A DNA stretch of 64,000 bases from assembly GCF_038561965.1 (NCBI RefSeq), contig NZ_CP139348.1:2418001-2482000 (forward strand), written 5' to 3'. Positions 17,611 to 26,666 of the stretch are shown one piece after another. This DNA comes from Stutzerimonas stutzeri. GTDB lineage: Bacteria; Pseudomonadota; Gammaproteobacteria; Pseudomonadales; Pseudomonadaceae. The notes under the pieces were generated by a model, which had not been told where the DNA came from, did no database searches, and saw only the letters and a program-made list of their open reading frames with translations. Both the position numbers and the translations under genes were made by a program. Within the stretch, counting starts at the first letter, position 1. Each line of letters begins with the position of its first letter.

Positions 17611-20600
17611 GCCTGAACCTCCTTGTAAACCGCCTTGCGGGCTTCGCGCTTCTCGACGAAGGCGCGAATCACCAGATAGAACACCGGGGTCAGCAGCAGA
17701 CCGAAGAAGGTCACACCGAGCATGCCACTGAATACCGCGACACCCATGGCATGGCGCATCTCGGCGCCGGCTCCGCTGGAGAGCACCAGCGGCACCACGC
17801 CCATGATGAACGCGAAGCTGGTCATCAGGATTGGTCGCAAACGCAGGCGGCAGGCTTCCAGAATCGCGGCCAGCCGGTCCATGCCTTCTTCCTGCTTGTC
17901 CTTGGCGAACTCGACGATGAGGATGGCGTTCTTGCACGCCAGACCGACCAGCACGATCAGGCCGATCTGGGTGAACACGTTGTTGTCGCTACCGGCCAGG
18001 ATCACCCCGGTGATGGCCGAAAGCAGCGTCATCGGCACGATCAGGATCACCGCCAGCGGCAGACTCCAGCTCTCGTACTGTGCAGCCAGCACCAGGAAGG
18101 CCAGCAGCACGCAGAGCGGGAATACGAATATCGCGGTATTGCCGGCGAGAATCTGCTGGTAGGTCAGCTCGGTCCATTCGTAGCTCATGCCGTTCGGCAA
18201 CTCAGCCTTGAGCAGGCGCTCCATGGCCGCCTCGGCTTGGCCGGAGCTATAGCCCGGTGCGGCTGCGCCGTTGATTTCGGCAGTGAGGAAGCCGTTGTAA
18301 TGCATCACCCGGTCCGGACCGGCGCTGTCGGTGACATTGACGAAGGTCGACAGCGGGACCATTTCGCCGCGGTTGTTGCGCACCTTCAGCTGGCCGATCT
18401 GCTCGGGTGCCAGGCGGAACTTCTGGTCCGCCTGAACATTGACCTGGTAGGTACGGCCGAAGCGGTTGAAGTCGTTGGCGTACAGCGAGCCGAGGTAGAC
18501 CTGCATGGTGTCGAAGATCTCGTCGATCGGCACGCCATGGGTCTTGGCCTTCTCGCGGTCGATATCGGCATCCACCTGCGGCACGTTGACCTGGTAGCTG
18601 GTGAACAGGCCGGCCAGTTCGGGATAGTCCGCGCTCTTGGCGATGACGTTTTGCACCTGGTTGTAGAGCTCTTCGTAGCCGAGGTTGCCACGATCCTGCA
18701 CCTGCACGCGGAAGCCGCCGATGGTGCCCAGCCCTTGTACGGGCGGCGGCGGGAAGATCGCGAGATAGGCTTCCTGAATACCGCTGAACTGACCGTTGAG
18801 CTCGGCGGCTATTGCCCCGGCGGACATGCTTTCGTCCTTGCGCAGGCCGAAGTCCTTCAGGGCGACGAAGACGATGCCGCTATTCGGGCTGTTGGTGAAG
18901 CCGTTGATCGACAGCCCCGGAAAGGCAATGGTGTTTTCCACGCCTGGGTGTTTGCCGGCGATTTCGGACATTTTCTTGATCACATCCTCGGTGCGGTCCA
19001 GCGTGGCGGCGTCCGGCAGCTGGGCAAATGCGACCAGATACTGTTTGTCTTGCGGCGGCACGAAGCCGGTCGGCGTGCTGGCGAAACCCATGTAGCCGAG
19101 GCCGACCAGGCCGACATAAACCACCAGCGCGATGCCGGTGCCACGCAGGATGCGCCGCACCAGGCCGACATAGCCGTGGCTGGCGCGATCGAACATGCGG
19201 TTGAACGGCGCGAACAGCCAGCCGCCGAAGATTCGATCAAGCAGACGCGAGAAGCCATCTTTTGGCGCGTCGTGCGACCTGAGGAGCGCAGCGGCCAACG
19301 CCGGCGAAAGAGTCAGCGAGTTGAACGCCGAGATCACGGTGGAGATGGCGATGGTCAGCGCGAACTGCTGGTAGAACTGCCCGGTGAGGCCCGAAATGAA
19401 CGCGGTCGGGATGAACACTGCGCAGAGTACGAGGGCCGTGGCGATGATCGGCCCGGTCACTTCCTTCATGGCCTGGCGGGTCGCTTCCTCCGGAGACTTG
19501 CCGAGGCCGATGTTGCGCTCGACGTTTTCCACCACGACGATGGCGTCGTCCACCACGATGCCGATTGCCAATACCAGGCCGAACAGCGACAGCGCGTTCA
19601 GCGAGAAACCGAGCATGTGCATGACCGCGAAGGTGCCGATCAGCGACACCGGCACGGCGGCCAGCGGGATGATCGAGGCGCGCCAGGTCTGCAGGAACAG
19701 GATGACCACCAGCACTACCAGCACGATGGCCTCGAGCAGGGTATGCACCACGGCTTCGATGGAGCCACGCACGAAGATGGTCGGGTCGTAGACGATCTCG
19801 TAATCCACGCCTTCCGGGAAATCGCGTTTCAGCTCGGCCATGCGCGCGCGCACCGAGTCGGAGATTTCGATGGCGTTCGAACCCGGCCGCTGGAACACCG
19901 GAATGGCCACTGCGGGCTGGTTGTTCAGCAGCGAACGCAGCGCGTACTGACTGGAACCCAGCTCGACGCGGGCGATGTCTCGCAGGCGGGTGATCGAGCC
20001 GTCTTCACCAGCGCGGATGATGATGCTTTCGAATTCCTCCTCGGTGACCAGCCGGCCCTGGGTATTGATCGACAGCTGGAAGTCCGTCGCACCGGGTGCT
20101 GGCGGAGCGCCCAGCGAACCCGCGGCGACCTGGCGATTCTGCTCGCGGATCGCATTGACCACGTCCGACGCGGTGAGGTTGCGCGACGCGACCTTCTCCG
20201 GGTCGAGCCAGACGCGCAGGGAGTAATCGCCCATGCCGAACAGCTGCACATCACCGATGCCGTCCAGCCGCGCCAGCTCGTCCTTGACGTTGAGCGCGGC
20301 GTAGTTGGACAGGTAGAGCATGTCGTAGCGCTGATCCGGCGAGGTCAGGTGCACCACCATGGTTAGGTCCGGCGACGCTTTGTCGACGGTCACGCCGAGG
20401 CGCTGCACCTCGGTGGGCAAGGTCGGCATGGTGCGCGTGACGCGGTTCTGCACCTGCACCTGGGCATTGTCCAGATCAGTGCCCAGGCCAAAGGTGATGG
20501 TCAGGGTCAGCTTGCCGTCGGCAGTCGCCTGGGACGACATATAGAGCATGCCCTCGACGCCGGTGATGGCCTGTTCCAGCGGTGAAGCCACGGTTTCGCC

Positions 20601-20777
20601 GATCACCTTGGGGTTGGCGCCGGGGAAGTTGGCACGCACCACCACGGTGGGCGGAACGACTTCGGGGTATTCGCTGATGGGCAGCTGGAACAGCGAGATG
20701 GCCCCGCCGATGAGGATCACCAGCGACAGCACGGCGGCGAAAATCGGCCGTTTGATGAAGAATTGCGAGAAATTCAT
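17607..20777 (-). CDS. mexF: RND multidrug efflux permease MexF
   Basis: A 1056-residue RND permease starting MNFSQFFIKRPIFAAVLSL, as in P. aeruginosa MexF. The proton-relay aspartates are in GIVVDDAIVVVENVERNIG; the second half carries LVGLACKNAILIVEFAKD. The frame extends 11 codons upstream, but the ATG at 20777 has GGAG ten bases before it and matches the family N-terminus. It lies 98 bases downstream of mexE and overlaps oprN by 4 bases. The P. aeruginosa pump exports chloramphenicol, fluoroquinolones, trimethoprim and quinolone-signal precursors (family knowledge). Confidence 0.94.
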   Translation of the reverse strand: MNFSQFFIKRPIFAAVLSLVILIGGAISLFQLPISEYPEVVPPTVVVRANFPGANPKVIGETVASPLEQAITGVEGMLYMSSQATADGKLTLTITFGLGTDLDNAQVQVQNRVTRTMPTLPTEVQRLGVTVDKASPDLTMVVHLTSPDQRYDMLYLSNYAALNVKDELARLDGIGDVQLFGMGDYSLRVWLDPEKVASRNLTASDVVNAIREQNRQVAAGSLGAPPAPGATDFQLSINTQGRLVTEEEFESIIIRAGEDGSITRLRDIARVELGSSQYALRSLLNNQPAVAIPVFQRPGSNAIEISDSVRARMAELKRDFPEGVDYEIVYDPTIFVRGSIEAVVHTLLEAIVLVVLVVILFLQTWRASIIPLAAVPVSLIGTFAVMHMLGFSLNALSLFGLVLAIGIVVDDAIVVVENVERNIGLGKSPEEATRQAMKEVTGPIIATALVLCAVFIPTAFISGLTGQFYQQFALTIAISTVISAFNSLTLSPALAAALLRSHDAPKDGFSRLLDRIFGGWLFAPFNRMFDRASHGYVGLVRRILRGTGIALVVYVGLVGLGYMGFASTPTGFVPPQDKQYLVAFAQLPDAATLDRTEDVIKKMSEIAGKHPGVENTIAFPGLSINGFTNSPNSGIVFVALKDFGLRKDESMSAGAIAAELNGQFSGIQEAYLAIFPPPPVQGLGTIGGFRVQVQDRGNLGYEELYNQVQNVIAKSADYPELAGLFTSYQVNVPQVDADIDREKAKTHGVPIDEIFDTMQVYLGSLYANDFNRFGRTYQVNVQADQKFRLAPEQIGQLKVRNNRGEMVPLSTFVNVTDSAGPDRVMHYNGFLTAEINGAAAPGYSSGQAEAAMERLLKAELPNGMSYEWTELTYQQILAGNTAIFVFPLCVLLAFLVLAAQYESWSLPLAVILIVPMTLLSAITGVILAGSDNNVFTQIGLIVLVGLACKNAILIVEFAKDKQEEGMDRLAAILEACRLRLRPILMTSFAFIMGVVPLVLSSGAGAEMRHAMGVAVFSGMLGVTFFGLLLTPVFYLVIRAFVEKREARKAVYKEVQA

Positions 20778-20875
20778 GGCGCACTCCGGGGTAGGGCGCG
20801 CGTCTGGCACCCTGGCGGATCGATCGGATTGGCGCGGCTGGCGCGCCGGAGTTCAAGGCAGGTGCGGGGTAATGC

Positions 20876-22105
20876 TTAGCTGCTCGGGCGCTGGGCCACC
20901 GCACGTTCGACGACCTGCGGTTTCATCGCTTCGCTGATTGCACGGTTCTGCTGGCGCAACGTGGCGAGGGTTTCGGCGTCGGCCATCGGTACCGACTCCG
21001 GTTGCACCGAGCTACCCGGCCGTACCCGTTGCAGGCCGTTGACTACGATGCTTTCGCCCTTGGCCAGGCCGCTGCGCACGATGCGCAGCCCCTCGAGCTT
21101 GGGACCGAGCTCGACCGGGCGGTAGGCGACAGTGCCGTCTTCGGCCAGTACCAGAACGAACTTCTTGCCCAGATCCGTACCGACGGCGACGTCCTTGATC
21201 AGCACGGCGTCGTAGGTGGCGCTGCCGACCAGCTTGAGCCGGGCGTACAGGCCGGGGGTGAAGCTGCCGTCACGGTTGTCGAACACAGCGCGGCCACGGA
21301 TGGTGCCGGTACGTGGGTCGACCTGGTTGTCGACGAAGTCCATGCGGCCCTGATGCGGGTGGCCGTCTTCGCTGGACAGGCCGAGGTAGACAGGCGTCGT
21401 CTCGCCACGGTCGCCATTTCGCGCCAGCTCACGGTATTTCAGGTAGGTACGCTCGTCCGCTTCGAAATAGGCATACACCTTGTCGGTGGAGACCAGCGTG
21501 GTAAGCAGCGCCTCGCCAGCGTTGACCAGGTTGCCGGAGGTAATCAGCGCACGGCCTACGCGGCCGTCAATGGGTGCGGTCACGCGGGTGAAGGAGAGGT
21601 CCAGTTGAGCGCGGTCCAGCTGCGCCTGGATCGCCGCCGTCGCCGAACGGGCTTCGCTGGCCGCACTGACGCGGGCATCGGCCAGTTCTGCTGAAATTGC
21701 ATTTTTCTGCCGTAACCGTTCGCCGCGTTCGGCTTCGGCCACCGTGCGCTGCTGGATGGCACGGGCCTGTTGCAGCTGGGCCTGCAAACGCTTGACCTCA
21801 GCCTGGAACGGGCGCGGGTCGATCTGGAATAGCAGGTCGCCTTTGTTGACCAGTGCGCCTTCCTCGAAGGCTACCTTGTCGATGAAGCCGGACACGCGTG
21901 GGCGAATCTCGACCGACTGGGGCGCTTCCAGGCGACCGGTGAGCTCGTCCCACTCAGTCACCTGCTGTTCGATGACCTCCGCGACGCTGACGGCGGGCGG
22001 TGGCATTCCCGATTGAGTGGCCTCCGGTGCCTTGCCACAGGCGGCGGTGATTAGCACCGTCAGGGCAATAAGGGGAAAACGCAAGGCGCTGAACGAACGT
22101 TCCAT
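20876..22105 (-). CDS. mexE: RND efflux periplasmic adaptor MexE
   Basis: A 409-residue adaptor with lipobox ITAAC, lipidated at Cys23, which anchors it in the inner membrane. Split lipoyl motifs (RVSGFIDKVAFEEGALVNKGD and APIDGRVGRALITSGN) flank an alpha-hairpin of about residues 100-165. It is the first gene of mexEF-oprN, with GGAG seven bases before the start. A candidate MexT box lies 77 bases upstream. mexT is upstream in the same orientation, separated by 378 bases. Confidence 0.93.
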   Translation of the reverse strand: MERSFSALRFPLIALTVLITAACGKAPEATQSGMPPPAVSVAEVIEQQVTEWDELTGRLEAPQSVEIRPRVSGFIDKVAFEEGALVNKGDLLFQIDPRPFQAEVKRLQAQLQQARAIQQRTVAEAERGERLRQKNAISAELADARVSAASEARSATAAIQAQLDRAQLDLSFTRVTAPIDGRVGRALITSGNLVNAGEALLTTLVSTDKVYAYFEADERTYLKYRELARNGDRGETTPVYLGLSSEDGHPHQGRMDFVDNQVDPRTGTIRGRAVFDNRDGSFTPGLYARLKLVGSATYDAVLIKDVAVGTDLGKKFVLVLAEDGTVAYRPVELGPKLEGLRIVRSGLAKGESIVVNGLQRVRPGSSVQPESVPMADAETLATLRQQNRAISEAMKPQVVERAVAQRPSS

Positions 22106-22182
22106 GCTTGACTCCGCAAGTCGGATTTGTTGATGGCAGGAGTCTGCTCGGTCAAGTTGATCAGCAGAAATCGAATGAGGCG

Positions 22183-22206
22183 AAGGTGAATATCATTGGC
22201 GATGAT
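22183..22206 (-). promoter_or_regulatory. Candidate MexT binding box upstream of mexE
   Basis: On the minus strand: ATCA, 5 bases, AATGAT, 4 bases, ACCTT. This keeps the exact spacing of the MexT consensus ATCA-N5-GTCGAT-N4-ACYAT (recalled from P. aeruginosa work) and contains the LysR/nod-type ATC-N9-GAT. It ends 77 bases before the mexE start. Confidence 0.6.
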
Positions 22207-22284
22207 GTTTGCGTATTCGGTATCGACGATGGGCGAGGTCCGCGTTAATCCGAGCCCACCGTGGTGTTCACTTGATGCGCGCTT

Positions 22285-22429
22285 GGTGGGCTGAAGCTCA
22301 CCTTACGGGGAGGATGATGGTTGGTGGTCCTGCTCCCCTAGCAAGCGCTTCAAATACGGCGCTGTGTGCCGTAGAGGTTTCACAGACAACGGCAGCGAAC
22401 AGGCTTTTGTAGCGCGGGCTTAGCTCACC
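22285..22429. repeat. REP-type inverted doublet
   Basis: Left arm at 22285-22306 (GGTGGGCTGAAGCTCACCTT plus AC) and right arm at 22409-22429 in opposite orientation (GTAGCGCGGGCTTAGCTCACC). Each arm is itself a hairpin. The same design occurs at 42032-42161. Such paired REPs (REPINs) are common between genes in pseudomonads. Confidence 0.6.
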
Positions 22430-22483
22430 AAGGGAATCACGGCGCTCGCCGGGATGAAGCTAGGGGACATTGGGCAAAGGCCC

Positions 22484-23401
22484 TCAGAGACTATCTGGAT
22501 CGCCGACGAACATCTGGATACGCGAACGCAGCCAGCGCTCGGCGGGGTCGTTGTCCTGGGCTCCGCGCCAGGCCATGGACAGTTCGAAGTCCTGGCTGGT
22601 CTGGAATGGCAGCGGCTCGGCACGTACGCCGCCATTGGCCGCCAGCGCGGCTGCGGCGTAATCCGGGACGGTGGCGACGATGTCGGTGCCGGCGAGCAGG
22701 CTGGCCAGGCCATTGAACTGCGGCACCGCCAGCACCACCTTGCGTTTGCAGCCGTGCAGGGCCAGTTCCTCGTCGATGTAGCCATTGAGATCGCCAGCGA
22801 ACGAAACCATGGCATGCGGACGGCTGCAGTAGTCCTCCATGCTCAGGCGGCCGGGAATGCTGTCGGCGCGCAGCAGCATCGGCTTGGGCCGGCGCAGCAC
22901 CTTGCGTTTGGAATTGGCCGGCAGCTCCTCGGTGTAGCAGACGCCCACGGAGATCTCGCCGGAGGCCAGCAGGCCGGGCATCAGCAGATAGTTGGCTCGG
23001 CGCACCACCAGCACCACATCCGGCGCCTCGGCGCGCAGGCGGCGCAGCAACGGCGGCAGCAGGGCGAACTCGACCTCATCGGTCAGGCCGATGCGAAACA
23101 CCTGAGTACTGGTGGCGGGGTCGAAGGTCGAGGCACGGCTCACCGCAGTGGAAATGGAATCCAGCGCTGGCGATAACAACTGCGCTATTTCCAGCGCGCG
23201 GGCGGTGGGCTCCATGCTGCGGCCGGTACGGACGAACAGCGGATCGTCGAACAGCGTGCGCAATCGCGCCAGCGCCGCACTGATCGCCGGCTGGCCGAGA
23301 AAGAGTTTTTCCGCAGCACGCGTCACGCTGCGCTCGTGCATCAGCGTTTCGAATACGATCAGCAGATTGAGGTCAACACGGCGAAGGTCGTTGCGATTCA
23401 T
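22484..23401 (-). CDS. mexT: LysR-type activator MexT
   Basis: A 305-residue LysR regulator. The winged helix-turn-helix (residues 1-65) contains HERSVTRAAEKLFLGQPAIS, and the C-terminus ends AERWLRSRIQMFVGDPDSL, closely matching my recollection of P. aeruginosa MexT along its whole length. MexT activates mexEF-oprN and mexS. Some P. aeruginosa strains carry an 8-bp insertion that inactivates mexT; this copy is an uninterrupted frame. It is divergent from mexS and is transcribed toward mexE. Confidence 0.94.
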   Translation of the reverse strand: MNRNDLRRVDLNLLIVFETLMHERSVTRAAEKLFLGQPAISAALARLRTLFDDPLFVRTGRSMEPTARALEIAQLLSPALDSISTAVSRASTFDPATSTQVFRIGLTDEVEFALLPPLLRRLRAEAPDVVLVVRRANYLLMPGLLASGEISVGVCYTEELPANSKRKVLRRPKPMLLRADSIPGRLSMEDYCSRPHAMVSFAGDLNGYIDEELALHGCKRKVVLAVPQFNGLASLLAGTDIVATVPDYAAAALAANGGVRAEPLPFQTSQDFELSMAWRGAQDNDPAERWLRSRIQMFVGDPDSL

Positions 23402-23554
23402 ACTGGTTCACGTCGAGCCTGCGGCCGGAACAAGAGGCGTCCAGCACTGGAGGTATTGGCATTCTAGACAGCTTCGGCTGACAACGGCATGCCCGATCCC
23501 GCTTTCAAAATGCACAAAGCTGCAATGCACTGGCGAAGATACATACGCGGCTCC

Positions 23555-23578
23555 ATCATTACGGCGCATGGGGACTAT
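23555..23578 (+). promoter_or_regulatory. Candidate MexT binding box upstream of mexS
   Basis: ATCA, 5 bases, GCGCAT, 4 bases, ACTAT: exact spacing of the MexT consensus, with a perfect ATCA and ACTAT and a degenerate middle. It ends 83 bases before the mexS start and points toward it, mirroring the box before mexE. Confidence 0.55.
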
Positions 23579-23661
23579 CGATGGGAATCCACGTCGTCGG
23601 CTGGAGTTGTGACGATACTGACGATAGAGTCCATTTGCACAGTAGTAAGTGAGGGGTCGAA

Positions 23662-24678
23662 ATGTCCCGCATCATCCGTTTTCATCAGTTCGGTCCGGCC
23701 GACGTGTTGCGCCACGAGGAGCGCGCGGTGCCGGTTGCCGGCCCAGGCGAGGTACTGATCGGCGTTCGCGCCATCGGTGTTAGCTGGAATGACGTGCTCT
23801 GGCGCCAGGATCTTGCGCCACGGCACGCCCGCCTGCCTGCCGGGCTCGGCAGCGAAGTGGCGGGCGAGGTGCTGGCAGTGGGCGAGGGCGTTCAGGGCTT
23901 CAGCGTCGGCGATCAGGTAGCAGGCTTTCCGGCCCACGACCTCAATCAATATCCGCTCTATGCCGAACACGCATTGCTGCCGCAACAGGCGCTGGTGCAC
24001 TACCCGGATATGCTCGACGCCAGCGAGGCGGCAATCCATTACACGCCGATGCTGGTCAGCTACTTCGCGCTGGTCGAACTGGCGCAGCTGGAGCCGGGCC
24101 AGTACGTGCTGATCAACCAGGCCGCGCACTGCACCGGGCCGGCGGCGGTACAGTTGGCCAAGGCGCTGAGCGGACGGGTGATTGCCACCTGCGACACCGC
24201 AGCGGACCGCGACTATTTACGCGAGCTGGGTGCCGAGACGGTAATCGTCACCGAAGAGGAAGACTTGGTCGGCCGCCTGCAAAAGGTGACTGCAGGCCGT
24301 GGTGTAGACGTGGTGCTCGATGCCTGCGGCGGCTCCCAGATGAAGCTGCTCGGAGACGTGATGGCGCCGCTGGGCAAGCTGATCCTCTACGGCATGAACG
24401 GCGGCAACGAGACGGCGCTACCGGTTTGCGCGGCGTTCAAGAAGAACTTCAAGTTTTTTCTGCATTGCTTGTGCGACTTCACCGGGCAGCCGGAACTTGG
24501 CATCGAGCAGAACCGCGAAGCGGTTGAGCGCGCGCTGCAACATATCAACCAGCTCACCGCCGACCGCTTGGTCCGCCCGCAGGTCGATCGCCAGTTTCCG
24601 TTCGAACAGGCGGTTGAGGCTCACCAGTATGTCGAAAGCGGCGTACCCCGCGGTCGCGTCGTACTGACCCTGAACTGA
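23662..24678 (+). CDS. mexS: MexS quinone oxidoreductase-like protein
   Basis: A 338-residue medium-chain dehydrogenase/reductase of the zinc-free quinone reductase type. The N-terminal GroES-like domain (RIIRFHQFGPADVLR) precedes a Rossmann domain starting near residue 150 (LINQAAHCTGPAAVQLAKAL). It is divergent from mexT, as mexS is in P. aeruginosa, where loss of MexS raises MexT-dependent mexEF-oprN expression, probably through an electrophile it detoxifies. Start has GAGGGG eight bases upstream. A MexT-box-like sequence lies upstream, consistent with activation by MexT. Confidence 0.92.
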   Translation: MSRIIRFHQFGPADVLRHEERAVPVAGPGEVLIGVRAIGVSWNDVLWRQDLAPRHARLPAGLGSEVAGEVLAVGEGVQGFSVGDQVAGFPAHDLNQYPLYAEHALLPQQALVHYPDMLDASEAAIHYTPMLVSYFALVELAQLEPGQYVLINQAAHCTGPAAVQLAKALSGRVIATCDTAADRDYLRELGAETVIVTEEEDLVGRLQKVTAGRGVDVVLDACGGSQMKLLGDVMAPLGKLILYGMNGGNETALPVCAAFKKNFKFFLHCLCDFTGQPELGIEQNREAVERALQHINQLTADRLVRPQVDRQFPFEQAVEAHQYVESGVPRGRVVLTLN

Positions 24679-24685
24679 CCCAGCA

Positions 24686-24705
24686 AGGGCCCTGCACGGG
24701 GCCCT
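24686..24705 (+). terminator. Hairpin after mexS, weak terminator
   Basis: AGGGCCC and GGGCCCT form a 7-bp stem with 6-base loop just after the mexS stop. There is no T run, so it may only protect the transcript end. Confidence 0.35.
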
Positions 24706-24784
24706 CTCATCGCCCCACAGAAACTTTTCTCCCGCCGTTCCAGTCCTCCGAAGACAGGCTCACAACCTTGACGGAGGATTTTTC

Positions 24785-25642
24785 ATGGCCAACGAAAACC
24801 AGATCCAGCCCCCTCAGGAGCAACCCGAACCGGGCAAGGAAGGGCTGATGAATCCGCGCCCGGAATATCGCGGCGAAGACTACAAGGCCGCAGGCAAGCT
24901 CGAAGGCAAGACCGCCATCATCACCGGTGGTGACAGCGGCATCGGCCGTTCGGTGGCGGTGCTGTTCGCCCGTGAAGGCGCCGACGTGGCGATTCTCTAC
25001 CTCGACCAGCATCAGGACGCCGAGGAAACCCGCAAGGTCGTCGAGCAGTACGGCCGCCGTTGCCTGACGTTCGCTGGCGATGTGGCCGACCGCGACGTCT
25101 GCCGCAAAGTCGTCGACGAGACACTGGCGCAATTCGGCCAGCTCGACGTTCTGGTCAACAACGCCGCCGAACAGCATCCGCGAGACCGCTTCGAGGACAT
25201 TCCACCGGAGCAGTGGGAAAAGACCTTCCGCACCAACGTTTTCGGCATGTTCCAGATGACTCAGGTGGCGTTGCCGCATCTGAAGGAAGGCGCTGCCATC
25301 ATCAATACGAGTTCGGTGACCGCCTACAAGGGCAACCCGATGCTGATCGACTACTCCTCGACCAAGGGCGCCATCGTTGCCTTTACCCGATCGTTGTCCA
25401 TGGGCCTGGCCGAGCGCGGCATCCGGGTCAATTCCGTGGCCCCCGGCCCTATCTGGACGCCATTGATTCCGTCCACGTTCGATGCAGACAAGGTGGCTGA
25501 ATTCGGCGGCAATGTGCCGCTCAAGCGACCCGGCCAGCCGGAGGAAGTAGCGCCTGCCTACGTCTACCTGGCGAGCAGCGATGCGGCCTACGTCAGCGGA
25601 CAGGTCATCCACGTCAACGGTGGCACCGTGGTCAACGGCTGA
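24785..25642 (+). CDS. SDR family oxidoreductase, YghA/general-stress type
   Basis: A 285-residue short-chain dehydrogenase with a hydrophilic, proline-rich N-terminal extension of about 38 residues typical of the YghA/YdaD subgroup. The cofactor loop is TGGDSGIG at 47-54, NNAAEQ follows at 125-130, and the catalytic triad is Ser177, Tyr190, Lys194 (YSSTKG). The C-terminus GQVIHVNGGTVVNG is canonical. Start has GGAGG seven bases upstream. It lies 53 bases before ku on the same strand and may be co-transcribed; related proteins are often stress-induced. Substrate unknown. Confidence 0.85.
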   Translation: MANENQIQPPQEQPEPGKEGLMNPRPEYRGEDYKAAGKLEGKTAIITGGDSGIGRSVAVLFAREGADVAILYLDQHQDAEETRKVVEQYGRRCLTFAGDVADRDVCRKVVDETLAQFGQLDVLVNNAAEQHPRDRFEDIPPEQWEKTFRTNVFGMFQMTQVALPHLKEGAAIINTSSVTAYKGNPMLIDYSSTKGAIVAFTRSLSMGLAERGIRVNSVAPGPIWTPLIPSTFDADKVAEFGGNVPLKRPGQPEEVAPAYVYLASSDAAYVSGQVIHVNGGTVVNG

Positions 25643-25695
25643 CCCATTGCCGGGCCAGCGAATGGCCCGGCCACATCAACGCTTGGAGAACGACC

Positions 25696-26655
25696 ATGCC
25701 ACGCACGATCTGGAAAGGCGCTGTCAGTTTCGGACTGGTACATATCCCGGTAGCTCTGGTGCCGGCTACCTCCCGCCAGGGCATCGACTTCGACTGGCTG
25801 GACAAACGCAGCATGGACCGGGTCGGCTACAAGCGCATCAACAAGACTACTGGCGACGATATTCAGAGCGAAAACATCGTCAAGGGCGTCGAGTACGAGA
25901 AGGGTCACTACGTGGTGATCAGCGATGACGAGATCAAGTCAGCGCACCCCAAGGCCACCCAAACCGTCGATATCGTCGCCTTCGTCGACGCCAAGGACAT
26001 CTCCTTTCTCTACATCGACACGCCGTACTACCTGACGCCGGACCGGCGCGGTGAAAAGGTTTATGCACTGCTGCGCGAGACACTGATCCAGACTGGCAAG
26101 GTCGGCATCGCCAACGTGGTGCTACGCAACAAGCAGCATCTGGCGGTGGTGATGCCGCTGGGCAAGGCGCTGGTGATGAACACCCTGCGCTGGGCCGACG
26201 AAGTGCGCGGCATCGAGTACCTGGAGCTGAAGGACGAGGCGCTCGATCCGGATCTGGCCGACCGAGAACTGGATATGGCCAAGCGGCTGGTCGAAGACAT
26301 GACCGAGAAATGGAAGCCGGAACAGTACAAGGACACTTTCCAGGATCAGATCATGGACCTGGTCGAGAAGAAGGCTCGCGAAGGCAAGCTGGAAGCGGTC
26401 GGCGGACCGGAAGAAGCAGTGGACCGTCGTTCGGCGGATGTCATCGACCTTACCGAACTGCTCAAGCGCAGCCTCGCCGGCAAGCCGGGCAAGTCGCGTG
26501 CGGCCAGCGATGACGACGAGGCGGACGACACGTCGGAAAAGGCACCGGCCAAGCCGAAGACGACGAGCAAGGCCAAGACCAGCAAATCGACCGCATCTTC
26601 GAGCACGCGCAAGGCGCCGGCTGCGGCTAGCAAATCCAGCAAGAAAGCCGGCTGA
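25696..26655 (+). CDS. ku: Ku, non-homologous end-joining protein
   Basis: A 319-residue bacterial Ku that binds DNA double-strand ends as a homodimer ring and recruits LigD. The Ku core spans residues 1 to about 255 (start RTIWKGAVSFGLVHIPV; ALVMNTLRWADEVR in the middle). The last 60 residues are a lysine, alanine, serine and threonine-rich tail with an acidic patch DDDEADDTSEK; such tails bind DNA and tune end bridging. The gene is followed after 11 bases by a LigD-type polymerase gene. Confidence 0.95.
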   Translation: MPRTIWKGAVSFGLVHIPVALVPATSRQGIDFDWLDKRSMDRVGYKRINKTTGDDIQSENIVKGVEYEKGHYVVISDDEIKSAHPKATQTVDIVAFVDAKDISFLYIDTPYYLTPDRRGEKVYALLRETLIQTGKVGIANVVLRNKQHLAVVMPLGKALVMNTLRWADEVRGIEYLELKDEALDPDLADRELDMAKRLVEDMTEKWKPEQYKDTFQDQIMDLVEKKAREGKLEAVGGPEEAVDRRSADVIDLTELLKRSLAGKPGKSRAASDDDEADDTSEKAPAKPKTTSKAKTSKSTASSSTRKAPAAASKSSKKAG

Positions 26656-26666
26656 TCGAGGTCCTC

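Larger units (their letters stand above)
22106..22483. other. mexT-mexE intergenic region with promoter, MexT box and REP doublet
   Basis: This 378-base gap carries no gene. From the mexE side it holds a candidate MexT box (22183-22206) and then a REP-type inverted doublet (22285-22429). A further GAGCCCACC at 22252-22260 is the inverse of the REP core. No intrinsic terminator follows mexT. Confidence 0.6.

Noticed and set aside
17379..20366. A 995-codon open frame antisense to mexF
   Set aside because: It is rich in His, Gln and Asp runs with no family resemblance, and mirrors the high third-position GC of mexF on the other strand. Long shadow frames of this kind also lie opposite muxB, muxC and treS.
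22484..23401. Frameshifted (inactive) mexT as in some P. aeruginosa strains
   Set aside because: The reading frame is continuous over 305 codons with the expected C-terminal end; no 8-bp duplication is seen.
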